From Streptomyces sp. ISL-87 (lineage in GTDB: Bacteria > Actinomycetota > Actinomycetes > Streptomycetales > Streptomycetaceae): a stretch of DNA of 64,000 bases. The stretch is from NCBI RefSeq assembly GCF_018614095.1, contig NZ_JAGGOY010000043.1:1-64000 (forward strand). Direction: 5' to 3'. Within the stretch, counting starts at the first letter, position 1, and every line of letters begins with the position of its first letter. The notes beneath the pieces are model-generated. The model saw only the letters and a list, made by a program, of their open reading frames with translations, was not told where the DNA came from and did not search any database. Below, piece after piece: positions 1-10,000 of this stretch. The translations under genes and the position numbers were made by a program.

Positions 1-111
1 ACTGACCGTCACCACGGAGGCACAGGCAACTCCGGCGCTCCGCGCCTCCGCGCCAAGGATGCGATTCCTCCCGGGGCTGAAGCCCCGGGGTTCCTCGCAA
101 GATCCCGCTGA
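1..111 (+). mobile_element. 3' tail of a probable IS200/IS605-type TnpB gene with right-end hairpin (partial)
   Basis: Frame 1 is open from the window edge to a TGA at 109-111 and encodes 36 residues ending KDAIPPGAEAPGFLARSR. A GC-rich inverted repeat (arms 70-78 and 81-89) lies inside this coding sequence and encodes the PPGAEAPG stretch. In IS605/IS1341 elements the right-end hairpin and the guide (omega) RNA overlap the 3' end of tnpB, and actinobacterial copies often end in a GC-rich hairpin of this kind. The family call is inference from the tail only. An ordinary gene end with an overlapping terminator is the alternative. Confidence 0.4.
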
Positions 112-120
112 CTCAGGTCT

Positions 121-1092
121 TCAGGGCACGATCAGGATCTTGCCGCGGGCCTCGCCCCGGTGGAGCTGGTCGATGGCCTCGGCCGCCCCTGCGAGGGGGC
201 AGGTGCGCTGGATCGCCGGGGTCAGGGTGCCGTCCTCGACGTGTCGCTTGAGCACGTCGAGGTCCTCCCGCCGCTCCGAGGCCATGAACCCCTTGAGGCT
301 GTGGCGCACGAACGGGTTCAGCAGGGCCGCCCGCAGCACCCGGTCCATGCCGCCGAGCCACTGACCGCCGCCCTCGCCGCCGATGATGACAAGGGTGCCG
401 CGCGGGGTCAGGGCCCGCCGCAGGTGCGAGAGGGGGCGGTTGCCGGCGGTGTCGAGGATGAGGTCGTAGGGCACGTCGCCGTCGGCGAAGTCCTCGCGGG
501 TGTAGTCGATGGCCTCGTCCGCGCCGAGGGAGCGCACCAGCTCCGTCTTCGCGGTACTGCACACGCCGGTGACGTGAGCGCCGTAGGCCTTGGCCAGCTG
601 CACCGCGAAGGTGCCGACCCCGCCCGCGGCGCCGATGACCAGGACCCGCTGCCCGGGTTCGACGCGGCCGGCGTCGCGCAGGGCCTGGAGCGCCGTGAGC
701 CCGGAGATGGGCAGGGCGGCCGCCTGCTCCAGGGGGAGGCCGGCGGGCTTGTGCGCGAGCTTGTCCTGCGAGGCGGTCGCGTACTCGGCGAAGGACCCCT
801 CGCAGATGCCGAACACCTCGTCTCCCGGCCGCAGCCCGGTCACGCCCTCGCCGACGCTCTCGACCCGCCCGGCGACCTCGCGGCCCCGCACGCGGACCTT
901 GGGCGCGCGCAGCCCGTATCCCATGAGGCGCAGCAGACGGGGCCGCCCGCTCATGAGGTGCCAGACCCCGGCGTCCAGGGCGGCCGCCCGGACGGCTATG
1001 AGCACCTCGCCGCGGCCGGGCTTCGGAGTCTCGATGTCCCGGAGTCCGAGGACATCGCTGGAGCCGTATCCGTCCTGCACGATCGCCTTCAC
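121..1092 (-). CDS. Medium-chain NAD(P)H-dependent oxidoreductase (quinone oxidoreductase-like)
   Basis: The 323-residue product has the two-part fold of the MDR superfamily. The N-terminal GroES-like domain includes GREVAGRVESVGEGV (about 70-84). The Rossmann domain carries the dinucleotide motif AAGGVG (155-160) followed by FAVQLAKAYGA. The structural-zinc cysteine cluster of classical alcohol dehydrogenases is not visible, so a zinc-free quinone or enone reductase acting in the cytoplasm is more likely. It is the last gene of a three-gene minus-strand operon: its ATG overlaps the stop of the XRE regulator by 4 bp (ATGA). The substrate cannot be read from sequence. Confidence 0.88.
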   Translation of the reverse strand: MKAIVQDGYGSSDVLGLRDIETPKPGRGEVLIAVRAAALDAGVWHLMSGRPRLLRLMGYGLRAPKVRVRGREVAGRVESVGEGVTGLRPGDEVFGICEGSFAEYATASQDKLAHKPAGLPLEQAAALPISGLTALQALRDAGRVEPGQRVLVIGAAGGVGTFAVQLAKAYGAHVTGVCSTAKTELVRSLGADEAIDYTREDFADGDVPYDLILDTAGNRPLSHLRRALTPRGTLVIIGGEGGGQWLGGMDRVLRAALLNPFVRHSLKGFMASERREDLDVLKRHVEDGTLTPAIQRTCPLAGAAEAIDQLHRGEARGKILIVP

Positions 1093-1319
1093 GGCGCCGT
1101 CCCTTCGTCGTCCGTGTACTGGAAGACCTGCTCAAGCGGTACCGCGAAGACGCGGGCGATCCTGAACGCCGTTTCGAGGGAGGGCGAGTAGCGGCCCTTC
1201 TCGATGGCGATGACGGTCTGGCGGGTGACACCGATGCGCTCGGCCAGCTCTGCCTGGGTCATCTCCGCGCGCTCGAAGCGCAGCGTGCGGATCCGGTTCG
1301 TGATGCCGGTCGGCTTCAC
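1089..1319 (-). CDS. Small XRE-family transcriptional regulator
   Basis: This 76-residue protein is almost entirely one Cro/C1-type helix-turn-helix, with MTQAELAERIGVTRQTVIAI as the core (about 18-37). Such stand-alone proteins often control the membrane-protein gene beside them. I chose the GTG at 1319 because it overlaps the TGA of the upstream membrane protein by 4 bp. The frame is open much further upstream, but that part is a shadow of the membrane-protein gene. It probably regulates the promoter at 1788-1816, which is rich in short repeats; that link is inference. Confidence 0.85.
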   Translation of the reverse strand: MKPTGITNRIRTLRFERAEMTQAELAERIGVTRQTVIAIEKGRYSPSLETAFRIARVFAVPLEQVFQYTDDEGTAP

Positions 1320-1747
1320 CACGACTGGAACCCCCACCGGTAGGCGGCGAGCTTCACGACGGAGCCGAGCACCGCGGAGAGCACGAAGCCCAGGTAGATC
1401 ACGTTGGAGATCCAGAACTGGTCCGCCTCTGCCATCGAGAGGGCCAGCGCCGCCACCGCGCCGATGACGAGGAAGGACTGCCCGGAGTACTCCCCGAGGC
1501 GGGCGATCTCCTTGTCGCGCTGGTCCTTGGTGTCGGCGTCCCCGGGCGAGGCGATCGCGACCAGGATGTGCAGGGCGATCGAGGCCGCGATCGCGCCCCC
1601 GACCGCCCACAGCAGCGGCGCGACGTACGAGACCTCCGCGAGGGGCACGCCGTCCTGGGCCCGGCCCAGTACGACGGCCAGGTACACGGCGTAGCCGGCG
1701 ATGGCCACCACCCCCATGATCCACGCGCGCTTCTCCTGGAAGGCCAC
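1316..1747 (-). CDS. Four-helix membrane protein of the XRE-linked type (DUF2178-like)
   Basis: The 143-residue product shows four hydrophobic stretches, for example MGVVAIAGYAVYLAVVL near the N-terminus and FLVIGAVAALALSMA in the second half. This fits a small integral membrane protein. Genes of this kind commonly sit directly upstream of a tiny XRE regulator, as here. I chose the GTG at 1747 because it has an upstream GGGAG and lies about 34 nt after the predicted transcription start. The longer 179-residue reading would place the promoter inside the gene. Function unknown. Confidence 0.7.
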   Translation of the reverse strand: MAFQEKRAWIMGVVAIAGYAVYLAVVLGRAQDGVPLAEVSYVAPLLWAVGGAIAASIALHILVAIASPGDADTKDQRDKEIARLGEYSGQSFLVIGAVAALALSMAEADQFWISNVIYLGFVLSAVLGSVVKLAAYRWGFQSW

Positions 1748-1787
1748 GTCCGCACCCACTCCCGTGTAAAACAACTTTGACACGGTG

Positions 1788-1816
1788 AATGTAAAATCAA
1801 TCGCACATGATGTCAA
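1788..1816 (-). promoter_or_regulatory. Housekeeping-type promoter with repeated motifs (possible XRE operator)
   Basis: On the minus strand a perfect -35 TTGACA (1811-1816) and a -10 TACATT (1788-1793) are separated by 17 bp. An opposite-strand TTGACA (1777-1782) makes an inverted pair with the -35. The 7-mer TTTTACA also occurs twice, once at the -10 and once about 32 bp downstream. This AT-rich patch stands out from its surroundings. It would drive the membrane protein-XRE-oxidoreductase operon, and the repeats are candidate binding sites for the encoded XRE protein. Confidence 0.6.
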
Positions 1817-1926
1817 TAATTTCTTACACGGCTGGGTCGAAGAGGGGCCGGCCACTGCCTCGGACTGCGGCAGGAAGTCGCTGCAGAGGGGTTCTCCTTC
1901 CCAGTACCCATCAGTACATTGACGCC

Positions 1927-2871
1927 ATGTCTAATACGCCGCCCGCGCCCGCCCCCGTGGCGTCGGAACACATAGAGCTCAAGGCACGGAACGTGTCCTT
2001 CGGCTGGGAGGACACCCCGCTCCACTGGCTGCCCTCCGACCCGTTCGCCGGGCACACCATCAACGTGCTGCACCTGCTGCTCCCCGCGGGTGAGCGCTGG
2101 TTCGTCCACGTCTACAAGCAGGTGCTCCCGTACATCAAGGACGAGCGACTGCGGGCGGACGTCATCGGCTTCATCGGCCAGGAGGCCATGCACGCCGCCG
2201 CGCACGACGACGTACTCCCCCACCTGAAGCGGCTGGGCCTGGACCCCACGCCGTACACGGCGCAGGTGGACTGGCTCTTCGAGAAGATGCTGGGCGACCG
2301 GACGCTGCCGCCGGGCAGGGCGCGCAAGTGGTGGCTCATGGAGCGGGTCGCGATGATCGCGGCGATCGAGCACTACACCGCGTTCCTGGGCAACTGGGTG
2401 CTGAACGCCGAGGAGCTGGACCGGCGCGGCGCAGACCCGATGATGCTGGACCTGCTGCGCTGGCACGGCGCGGAGGAGGTGGAGCACCGCTCGGTGGCCT
2501 TCGACCTCTTCATGCACGTGGACGGCAACTACCGCCGCCGGGCCCGGACATGGGCGACCGCCTTCACGGCGCTGGTCTTCCTGTGGCAGCGCGGCGCCCG
2601 CTTCTTCATGGAGAACGACCCGGAACTGCCCGCCGCCAAGGCCTCGGTGGGCCAGTTCCTGCGGGCCGGGCAGCAGGGGGTGCTCCCGTCGGCGGGATCG
2701 ATGCTGAGGTCGATCCCGACGTACCTCTCCCGCACCTACCACCCCTCGCAGGAGGGCTCGACGGCGCAGGCGGTGGCCTACCTGGCCTCCTCGCCCGGAG
2801 CGAACGGCGGGGCCAACAGCGGAGCGAACGGCGCAGCGACCGGCGGCGCACCCGGCGGGGTGAAGGCATGA
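1927..2871 (+). CDS. PF10118-family predicted metal-dependent hydrolase (ferritin-like di-iron type)
   Basis: The 314-residue protein matches the COG3687/PF10118 family. It has a typical N-terminal block (WEDTPLHWLPSDPFAGHTIN) and carboxylate/histidine pairs consistent with a di-iron helical bundle: GQEAMHAAAH, ERVAMIAAIEHY and GAEEVEHRSVAF. The last about 25 residues are low-complexity Gly/Ala/Asn. The ATG at 1927 starts directly before the conserved block; the upstream in-frame extension is not conserved-looking. Its stop overlaps the start of the ferredoxin reductase gene (ATGA). The pair probably works together, with the reductase supplying electrons to the metal centre. The substrate is unknown. 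Confidence 0.8.
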   Translation: MSNTPPAPAPVASEHIELKARNVSFGWEDTPLHWLPSDPFAGHTINVLHLLLPAGERWFVHVYKQVLPYIKDERLRADVIGFIGQEAMHAAAHDDVLPHLKRLGLDPTPYTAQVDWLFEKMLGDRTLPPGRARKWWLMERVAMIAAIEHYTAFLGNWVLNAEELDRRGADPMMLDLLRWHGAEEVEHRSVAFDLFMHVDGNYRRRARTWATAFTALVFLWQRGARFFMENDPELPAAKASVGQFLRAGQQGVLPSAGSMLRSIPTYLSRTYHPSQEGSTAQAVAYLASSPGANGGANSGANGAATGGAPGGVKA

Positions 2872-3917
2872 GGCGCGCCCTGACCGTGACGGCGGTGGCC
2901 GGTGCGGCCTGGCTGACCAAGCGGGCCGTGCGGCGCCGCATCACCCGTTCCCCGCTGTGGCCCCTCCCGGCGCTGGAAACCCCGGTCTCCGGCTACTCCC
3001 CGCGCCGGCTCCTGCACGCCCTGATCGTCTCGCGCACGAAGCCGGCTGAGGGCATCCTGCACCTGGTCCTGGAATCACCGGACCTCCCGGCGTGGACCCC
3101 CGGCGCGCATGTGGACGTGGTGCTCCCCTCGGGTCTGGTCCGCCAGTACTCCCTGTGCGGCGACCCGGCCGACGCGGGCCGCTACACCCTTGCGATCCGC
3201 CTGATCGAGGACGGCCGAGGCGGCTCCCGCGAGGCCCACGCCCAGCTGGTCGAGGGCGCCGAGCTCGCACTGCGGCCGCCCCGCAACCGCTTCGAGCTGG
3301 TCCCCGCCCCCTCGTACGCCTTCGTCGCGGGCGGCATCGGCATCACCCCGATCCTCCCGATGCTCCGGGCGGCTACGGCGGCCGGCGCGGACTGGACCCT
3401 GCTGTACGGGGGCCGCAGCCGGGCCTCGATGCCCTTCGCGTCGGAACTCACCGCGTACGGGGACCGGGTCACGGTCGTCCCGCAGGACGAGGCGGGCCTT
3501 CCCGGCCTGGCCCCCCTGGCCGGGATCCGGCCGGGCACCCTGGTGTACTGCTGCGGCCCGGAGCCGCTGATGCGGGCGGTCACCGAGGCCGCCCCGCCGG
3601 GCACACCCGTCCACCTGGAACGCTTCACCCCGGCCGCGCCCACGGGCGAGGCCAGGCCCTTCACGGCGGAACTGCGCCGCTCGGGCCGCACCGTCGAGGT
3701 CGCGGCGGACGAAAGCACCCTCGCGGCCGTCCGCCGGGAGCTGCCCAACACCCCGTACTCCTGCGAGCAGGGCTTCTGCGGCACCTGCCGGCACCGGGTC
3801 CTGGCGGGCGAGGTGGACCACCGCGACGAGCTCCTCACCGACGCGGAACGCGAGGACTCCATGCTGCTGTGCGTCTCCCGCGCCAAGAAGGAGGACCGGC
3901 TGGTCCTGGACCTCTGA
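2868..3917 (+). CDS. 2Fe-2S ferredoxin-NAD(P)H oxidoreductase (phthalate dioxygenase reductase type)
   Basis: The 349 residues carry, in order: an N-terminal hydrophobic or basic stretch, an FAD/FMN-binding domain with RQYSLCG, an NAD(P)-binding motif GGIGITPILPM, and a C-terminal plant-type ferredoxin domain with CEQGFCGTC and a following cysteine (LLCVSRA). This fusion passes electrons from NAD(P)H via flavin to the iron-sulphur cluster and on to a partner oxygenase. The 4-bp overlap with the PF10118 gene points to that protein as partner (inference). A strong hairpin follows the stop. Confidence 0.9.
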   Translation: MRRALTVTAVAGAAWLTKRAVRRRITRSPLWPLPALETPVSGYSPRRLLHALIVSRTKPAEGILHLVLESPDLPAWTPGAHVDVVLPSGLVRQYSLCGDPADAGRYTLAIRLIEDGRGGSREAHAQLVEGAELALRPPRNRFELVPAPSYAFVAGGIGITPILPMLRAATAAGADWTLLYGGRSRASMPFASELTAYGDRVTVVPQDEAGLPGLAPLAGIRPGTLVYCCGPEPLMRAVTEAAPPGTPVHLERFTPAAPTGEARPFTAELRRSGRTVEVAADESTLAAVRRELPNTPYSCEQGFCGTCRHRVLAGEVDHRDELLTDAEREDSMLLCVSRAKKEDRLVLDL

Positions 3918-3953
3918 CGGGCGTCCGGCGCGTCACCCCCCTTCACACGCACG

Positions 3954-3996
3954 ACGGCCCGGTGCGCACGTTTCCCGAACGTGCGCACCGGGCCGT
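3954..3996. terminator. Bidirectional intrinsic-type terminator hairpin
   Basis: A perfect 19-bp stem (3954-3972 paired with 3978-3996) with a 5-nt loop sits between two convergent genes, 37 bp after the ferredoxin reductase stop and 8 bp before the RHS gene stop on the other strand. It lacks a clear U-tract, as is common in Streptomyces. Confidence 0.85.
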
Positions 3997-4003
3997 CCGG
4001 TTT

Positions 4004-7000
4004 TCAGCGCCTGTCACTCCACTGGTCCAGGCTCAGGACCTTCGTCCAGTAGTAGTCCTGCCGGACGCTGGCACCCCTGCCCTTGGACGTATCGGGGCGG
4101 GAGCAGGCTCCGTCGTGACAGAACGACACCCAGCCGGTGGTGTTCGAGGCCTGGAAGTTGACCGTGACCGTACGGTCCTTCTTGTTTATCTTCGCCACCT
4201 GGTAGGACTCGCTCCAGGAGCCGACCACGGTTTCGAAGTCCCCGTTGCCGAACCGGGAGAAGAGGCCGACGGCGTCCATCGCCTCTCCGTGCCGATTCGC
4301 TTCGTGCCAGTCGGAGTCCAGTCCGACCTTCCCGGACTTGAGGGCGTTCGCCGTCTCGATGACTTCCTTTTCGACGGCCTTGTTGTGGTCCGTCGCCGCG
4401 ATGGCGCGCGTCATTTTCGAATCGGGTCCGAAGATGAGGTGGGGATAGTCCTCGCCGCTGCCGTCCAGCCACATCCGGGCTATGTCATACGGTTCGAGTT
4501 CCTTCACCATGTCGAGGAACGCCGGGTCCGTCTGGTACCCGGCGGGGTATTTGATCTGGCCGAGGTAGACGGGGAGCGCGGAGCAGTATCCGTGGACCGC
4601 CGGATACATCGCGCACGAGGAGCGCGAGTCGTCCAGCCCCGGAATCGCGTCCCCGTACCGGTTTCGGTCCTTCTGCGACGAGGAACTGCCGCCACCGCCG
4701 CCGCCACCACCGCCGCCGCCACCACCGCTGCCGGGCACATCGTCACCGTCGCGGGGTTCGTGGCCCGGCGTCGAGTTGCGGCAGGTGGGGCAGGGGCGGG
4801 TCGGGCAGTCGACTTCGGCGCAGGCCCCACTGGGGTCGGAGGTGGTGACCGGGTTGTTGCCGGCGTAGCTGTAGCCGTTGAGCGACTGCGCGGAGGTCTT
4901 CACGAGAACCGGGTCGGCGCTCAGGAACTGGCCGAGCCCCGGGTCGTACTCGCGGACCCCGATGTGGGTGAGGCCCGTGTTGGTGTCCTCCGGCTTGTCG
5001 AGGAAGCGCCGGTCGTCCGGCCAGGTGGCCGGGCCGGTGCCGCGGGCGGCCCCGAAGGCGGTGGTGTACCGCTTGGCCACCGTCTGGCTGTCGTCACCGG
5101 AGACCGTCAGGCTGGAGGTGCCGTGGCTGTCGCCCGCGGTGAAGGACAGCTGCGGTGTGCCGGACTGGTTGGTCCGGACCGCCACCTTGCTGCTGCCCAG
5201 GGTGTAGGAGCGGACGGCCCACTTCTGGGTGCCCTTGACGTGGACCTCGGTGGCGCCGGTGTACAGGACCGTCTCCCCGCCGGCGGCACGGCGGATCAGC
5301 AGGTCTCCCTCGGCGTCGTAGAGGTAGTCCGTCGAGCCCGTGCCCTCGGCCAGCTTGCCGAGCTTGCCCTCCGCCGACCACGTCAGCGTCTGTGAGGTGC
5401 CGCTGCCCGGCGTTTCGGCGCGCCGGGTCGTGTTGCCCGTCGTGTCGTAGATGTACTGGGCGGAGACTCCCGCGCAGGTGCCGCCGGTGGTGGTGGCCGC
5501 CAGGGCGTGGGGCCGGACCGGGTCGTAGCAGTAGGTGCGGGTGGACGGGGTGGCCGCGTTGGTCTTCTCGGCCGCCCGCTGGCCCGACGCCGTGTAGGTG
5601 TAGCTGCTCCAGTACGGGGCCGCGCCGTCCAGGTTGGCCACGGTGCGGCCGGCCGGGGAGCAGTCGGCCGTCTTCGGGGTCCAGGCCTCGGTCAGGCGGC
5701 GCTGGCCGTCGTACGCGAAGCACTGGTTGTCGGCCTTGGTGAAGCCGCTCAGCGGGGCCGGGTCGAAGACGGACAGGACGTTGCCCGCCTGGTCGTAGTT
5801 GTAGGTCAGCTCTTGCAGCATGCCCGCGTGGGTCTGGTCGTTGACCGTGGACTTCAGCAGGCGGCGCGTGCCCTCCTCGTAGGTGTTGCCGATGAAGGTC
5901 TTCTTCACTCCCGCCGCCCCGGACCGGGCCAGGGTGAGCTGCTGGACGTCTCCCAGCGGGGAGTAGGCCACGTCCTGGACGTAGTCGCTGGTGCCGGTGA
6001 GTCGCTGGGGAAGGCCGAAGGCGTTGTAGTCGATCTGGAGGATCTCCGCGGGCAGTCCGCCGGCGGCCGGCACCGAGGTGGTGTTGACCGTGCCGTCGAG
6101 CCGGTGGCCGACCCCGTACTCGGTGGTGGCCGCGATGGCTCCGGAGGTGACCAGCGGGTCGTCGGCGGGGAGGATCAGCTGGTTCTTCGCGGGCCGCCCG
6201 AGCGTGTCGTACGCCGCGACGGCCTTCGTGTAGGCCTTGCCCGTCAGGCCGCCCTCGTAGCGGATGGCCGCGGTCGGCAGGCCGCGCAGGACCGTGTCGT
6301 ACGTCCACGCCGCGAGCTTGGTCGCGTCGGACTTGGGCGACTTCCACAGACCGGTCCGGCGGCCCAGCTCGTCGTACCCGTACTCCAGGACCGTGTTGCG
6401 GGCGTCCTTGAACGTCGCGATCTGGTCCAGGGCCGTGTAGGTGGTGGTGGACTTCCCCTTGTCCGGGTCGGTGTTGGTGGCCTCACGGCCGAAGAGGTCG
6501 TAGGTGTACGTCCACTTCGTGTTGTCCGCGCCGGTGAGCGAGGCCTGCTTCCCGTCACGGGTGTAGGTGTGGGACACGCTCGTGTAGGCCGTGCCGGGGG
6601 TCGTGCCGCCGAAGGCGGGGTCGTCGGGGGTGGCGCCCGCGTAGGTGCGGGTCTCGGTGGTGCGGCCCAGGGCGTCGGTGACGGTACGGCTCGCGGTGCC
6701 GCCCTGGACGGCGGTCGTGGCCACCGAGTCACCGGTGTAGCTGGTGGTGGTGGACCACTTCTGCACGCCGTAGACCAGCAGGGCGGTGGTGGTGGCCCGG
6801 CCGGCGCCGTCGAACACGGTCTGCGTCTGGGACGGTGTGCTGCCGTACTCGGCGCGGGCGTAGACGCCCTCGGCCGCCTTGTCCTTGTCCCAGATGTCGG
6901 CGTACGTCTCGTAGGCCAGGCCGCGCGAGTCGTAGCGGGTGTCGGTCAGGATCCGGCCGCCGTTCGACGACGGGGTCTGCGTCTGGAGCGGGCGCAGCAG

Positions 7001-10000
7001 GGAGTCGGCGATCGAGTAGGCCGTCCGGTACGAGGTGCCGTTCGCCTGGAGCGTCGAGATCGAGGTCCACGGCTGCGAGCCGCGGACCAGCGAGTACCCG
7101 TACTTGACGTTCGGACTCTCGCTGTTCACGCTCCGGTTGGGCAGCCAGGTGCTGGTGATGCGGCCGAGGCCGTCGTAGCTGTGGTGGGTCTCCTTGCCGT
7201 TGGCGTCGACGGACAGCAGTGGCGAACCGCGGAGGTCGAACTCGCTGTAGGCCTTGTGCTGCTGGCCGTTGGACGTCAGTTTCGGCGCGGTGACCAGGGT
7301 GGCCGTCAGCGGTCCGGACCCGGCCGGCGTGTAGCTGGTGGTCGTCGTGTTCCCTGCCGCGTCCGAGACCGACAGCGGGCGGCCGAGCTTGGCGGCGGCC
7401 GTGTCGTACGTCGTCTTCGAGACGGTCTGCCAGCCGCCGGAGACCGCCGGATGGCGGTCGGCGGTGCCGATGGCCGCCGGATAGGCCTGGGCGCGGCCGG
7501 TCCACGTCGGCAGGCCCAGGCTGGGGCTCTGGTCTGCCGCCCAGCCGGTGGCGGCGGGGTTGTCGTAGACGGTGGCCGTGTCGGCGAGGACGTCGCCGCG
7601 GGTCGCCGCCGAGGCGGGCAGGACCAGCTGGTCGTCGGTGACGGAGCAGAGGGCGCCGACCGTGCGGACACGGGAGGTCAGGCCCGTCAGGCCCTTGGCG
7701 TCATTGCGGGCGTACCAGGTGCGGGTACAGGTCTCGTCCCCGGTCTTGGCGGTGTCTCCGGACGAGGACGCGTGGGTCTTCATTCCGTAGGTGTCGTCGT
7801 AGGTGAAGTCGCTCTGCGTGGTGCGCCAGGTGTGGGCGGCCGTCAGGTAGGTGTGGGCCTGGGTGCTCGCCGTGCGGACGTAGTACGCCTTGGTGTTGCC
7901 GTAGGACTGCTGCTGGGCGGCGGTCTGCTTGCTCCAGAAGCCGTTGACGGTCACGGAGACCGGGGTGGATCCGTTGTAGGTGATCTCCTGGCGGATCGAT
8001 CCGGCGTACTGGTCGTCGTCGCTGACGTCGGGGACGGTCAGGCCGGAGACCGGGACGGCGGCGACCACGGCGGTGCGGGTCGCGGTCGTGTCCTTGCGCT
8101 TGTCCCCGTTCAGGCCCCGCATGAAGACCTTGACGCCCTTGCCGCGGGTCTTCCCGCTGGCGCCCGTGTACGAGGTGACCTTGCCGTAGCCGCGCCAGAC
8201 GGACCAGGTGCGCTGGTCCTCGGGGGTGAGCGGGTCGTCGTTGTAGTGCCAGCCCGGGTTCTCGTACTCGTAGGAGTATTCGAGCAGGTCGTTCTGACCG
8301 GCCGGGTCGGCGACGGTCACGGCGGTGACGTTGTACTTGTGGAACCAGTCGAGCGCCATCTCGCCGCCGTTGACCGGCCAGTAGACCGGGTAGCAGGACA
8401 GGCTGTTGTCGTCCTCGGCCGCGGGCATCCGGCTGCCGCGCACGCACTGCGGGTCGGAGAGCGTGACGGTGGTGATCGATCCCGCCTCGGAGGTGATCGT
8501 GTTGATGCGCGGGCGGTTCAGCGGGACGATGTCGTCGCCGTCGGCGTCCACCCTGTTCGGGCGCATGTGGTAGGTGAATTCCACGGGCGGCAGGGGCACG
8601 GCGGTACCCGTGCTGCCCGTGCGCTTGAGGGACTTCAGGACCAGGCTCTGGTCGCTGGTGTCCCCGAGGTCGCCCGCGTCCAGGTACTCCTGGGTGAGGG
8701 CGTAGGAGTCGATGGGGGTGAAGGCGTCGGGCTCCGCGGCCGTGGACCAGGCGTAGGTGGTGGCGCCCGTCATGCGCTTGCGGGTGAAGAAGGAGGGTGC
8801 CACGGGGCGGCAGTCCGTCTCGGACGCCTCACAGAGGGCCTCGAAGGGGACGTCGGGCCAGTTGTCCGAGGTCTCCTTCGTCAGTGAGTCGCAGGTGGCG
8901 GCGAGGCAGCGCTCGGCGTAGCCGAGGGTCACCTTGTGGGAGGGGGTGGCCGAGAAGAGCGTGTCGGCGCGCTGGCCGTAGCGGATCTCCGTCAGGTAGC
9001 CGCCGCGGACGTAGCCGGCGAGCTTGGTCTTGTCGCCGTTCTTCGCGTAGTGGTTGGACTCCGCGGCGTACCAGTAGCTGGACGCGTTGCCGTGGACGTC
9101 CTGGACCAGGTCGAGGTTCCAGCGCCAGGCCTGGGTCTCGGCGCGGTCGGCGAAGGCGGAGCCCTTGGCGTAGCCCGGCTCGTCCTTGTCGTCGCCGAAC
9201 ACGGGGACGGTCCAGGTGGAGTTGGTGCCGTCGGCTCCGGCGCCGGGGAGCTTGTTCAGGCCGAAGGTGTAGGTCGTGCCGTCGCCGGTGACCACCTTCC
9301 AGTACTCGCCGTCGGCGTCGCCGTTGTCGGCGCCGCTCTCGCGGGTCACCTGGGAGGCGTCGTCGTCCTTCAGGCGCCACTTGCCCGTGGTGGCGTCCTT
9401 GACGAGTTCGGTGGACTTGCCGTTCAGGACCAGCGAGGCGTTGTCGTACTTCCAGCAGAGGTCGTACTTCTCGTCCTGCCCGTCGTCGTCGCAGGAGCCG
9501 TACTTGCGCTCGACGTACGAGGCGGTCAGGTCGAATCCCTCACCGATCTGGGAGCCCTGGTTGTTCGTGTTGGCGGTCCGGCCGTCGATGCTGCCCGAGT
9601 TGTACGAGAGCGCCAGCGACGGGGTGGGGCCGGCCACGGCGGCCGGCACGGTGAGCGGGTACGACCAGCTGAACGTGCCGGCCGAGGCACCCGACTCCCA
9701 TGTCGAGGACGCCGAGAGCGGGGTCGCCTTGAAGTCGCCGCCGCCCTTCGGCGAGGCCGCGTCGGTCGCCATCAGGGCGAAGACGGCCGGCTGCTCGGTG
9801 CCGGCGGGAACGCGCCCAAGGGTCGCGGTCACGGAGCGGTTCTTGAGGCTGTTGTCCGAGGGCAGCGGAGCCGTCTTACGGCATTCCTCCTTCTCGGGGG
9901 TGGTCAGCGCACAGGCGGGCAGGGTGACCAGGCCCAGGCGGTTGGACCAGCCGCCGCCGACGGCGGAGGCGAAGGGCGCGTAGTCGACGGTGATCTGGGC

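Noticed and set aside
4682..4735. Poly-Gly run in the RHS protein as a sequencing error
   Set aside because: The reading frame is intact on both sides and Gly-rich linkers before RHS tails are plausible.
5507..8887. Long plus-strand frames opposite the RHS and LamG genes
   Set aside because: Shadows of the YD-repeat coding sequence; no recognisable domains or start signals.
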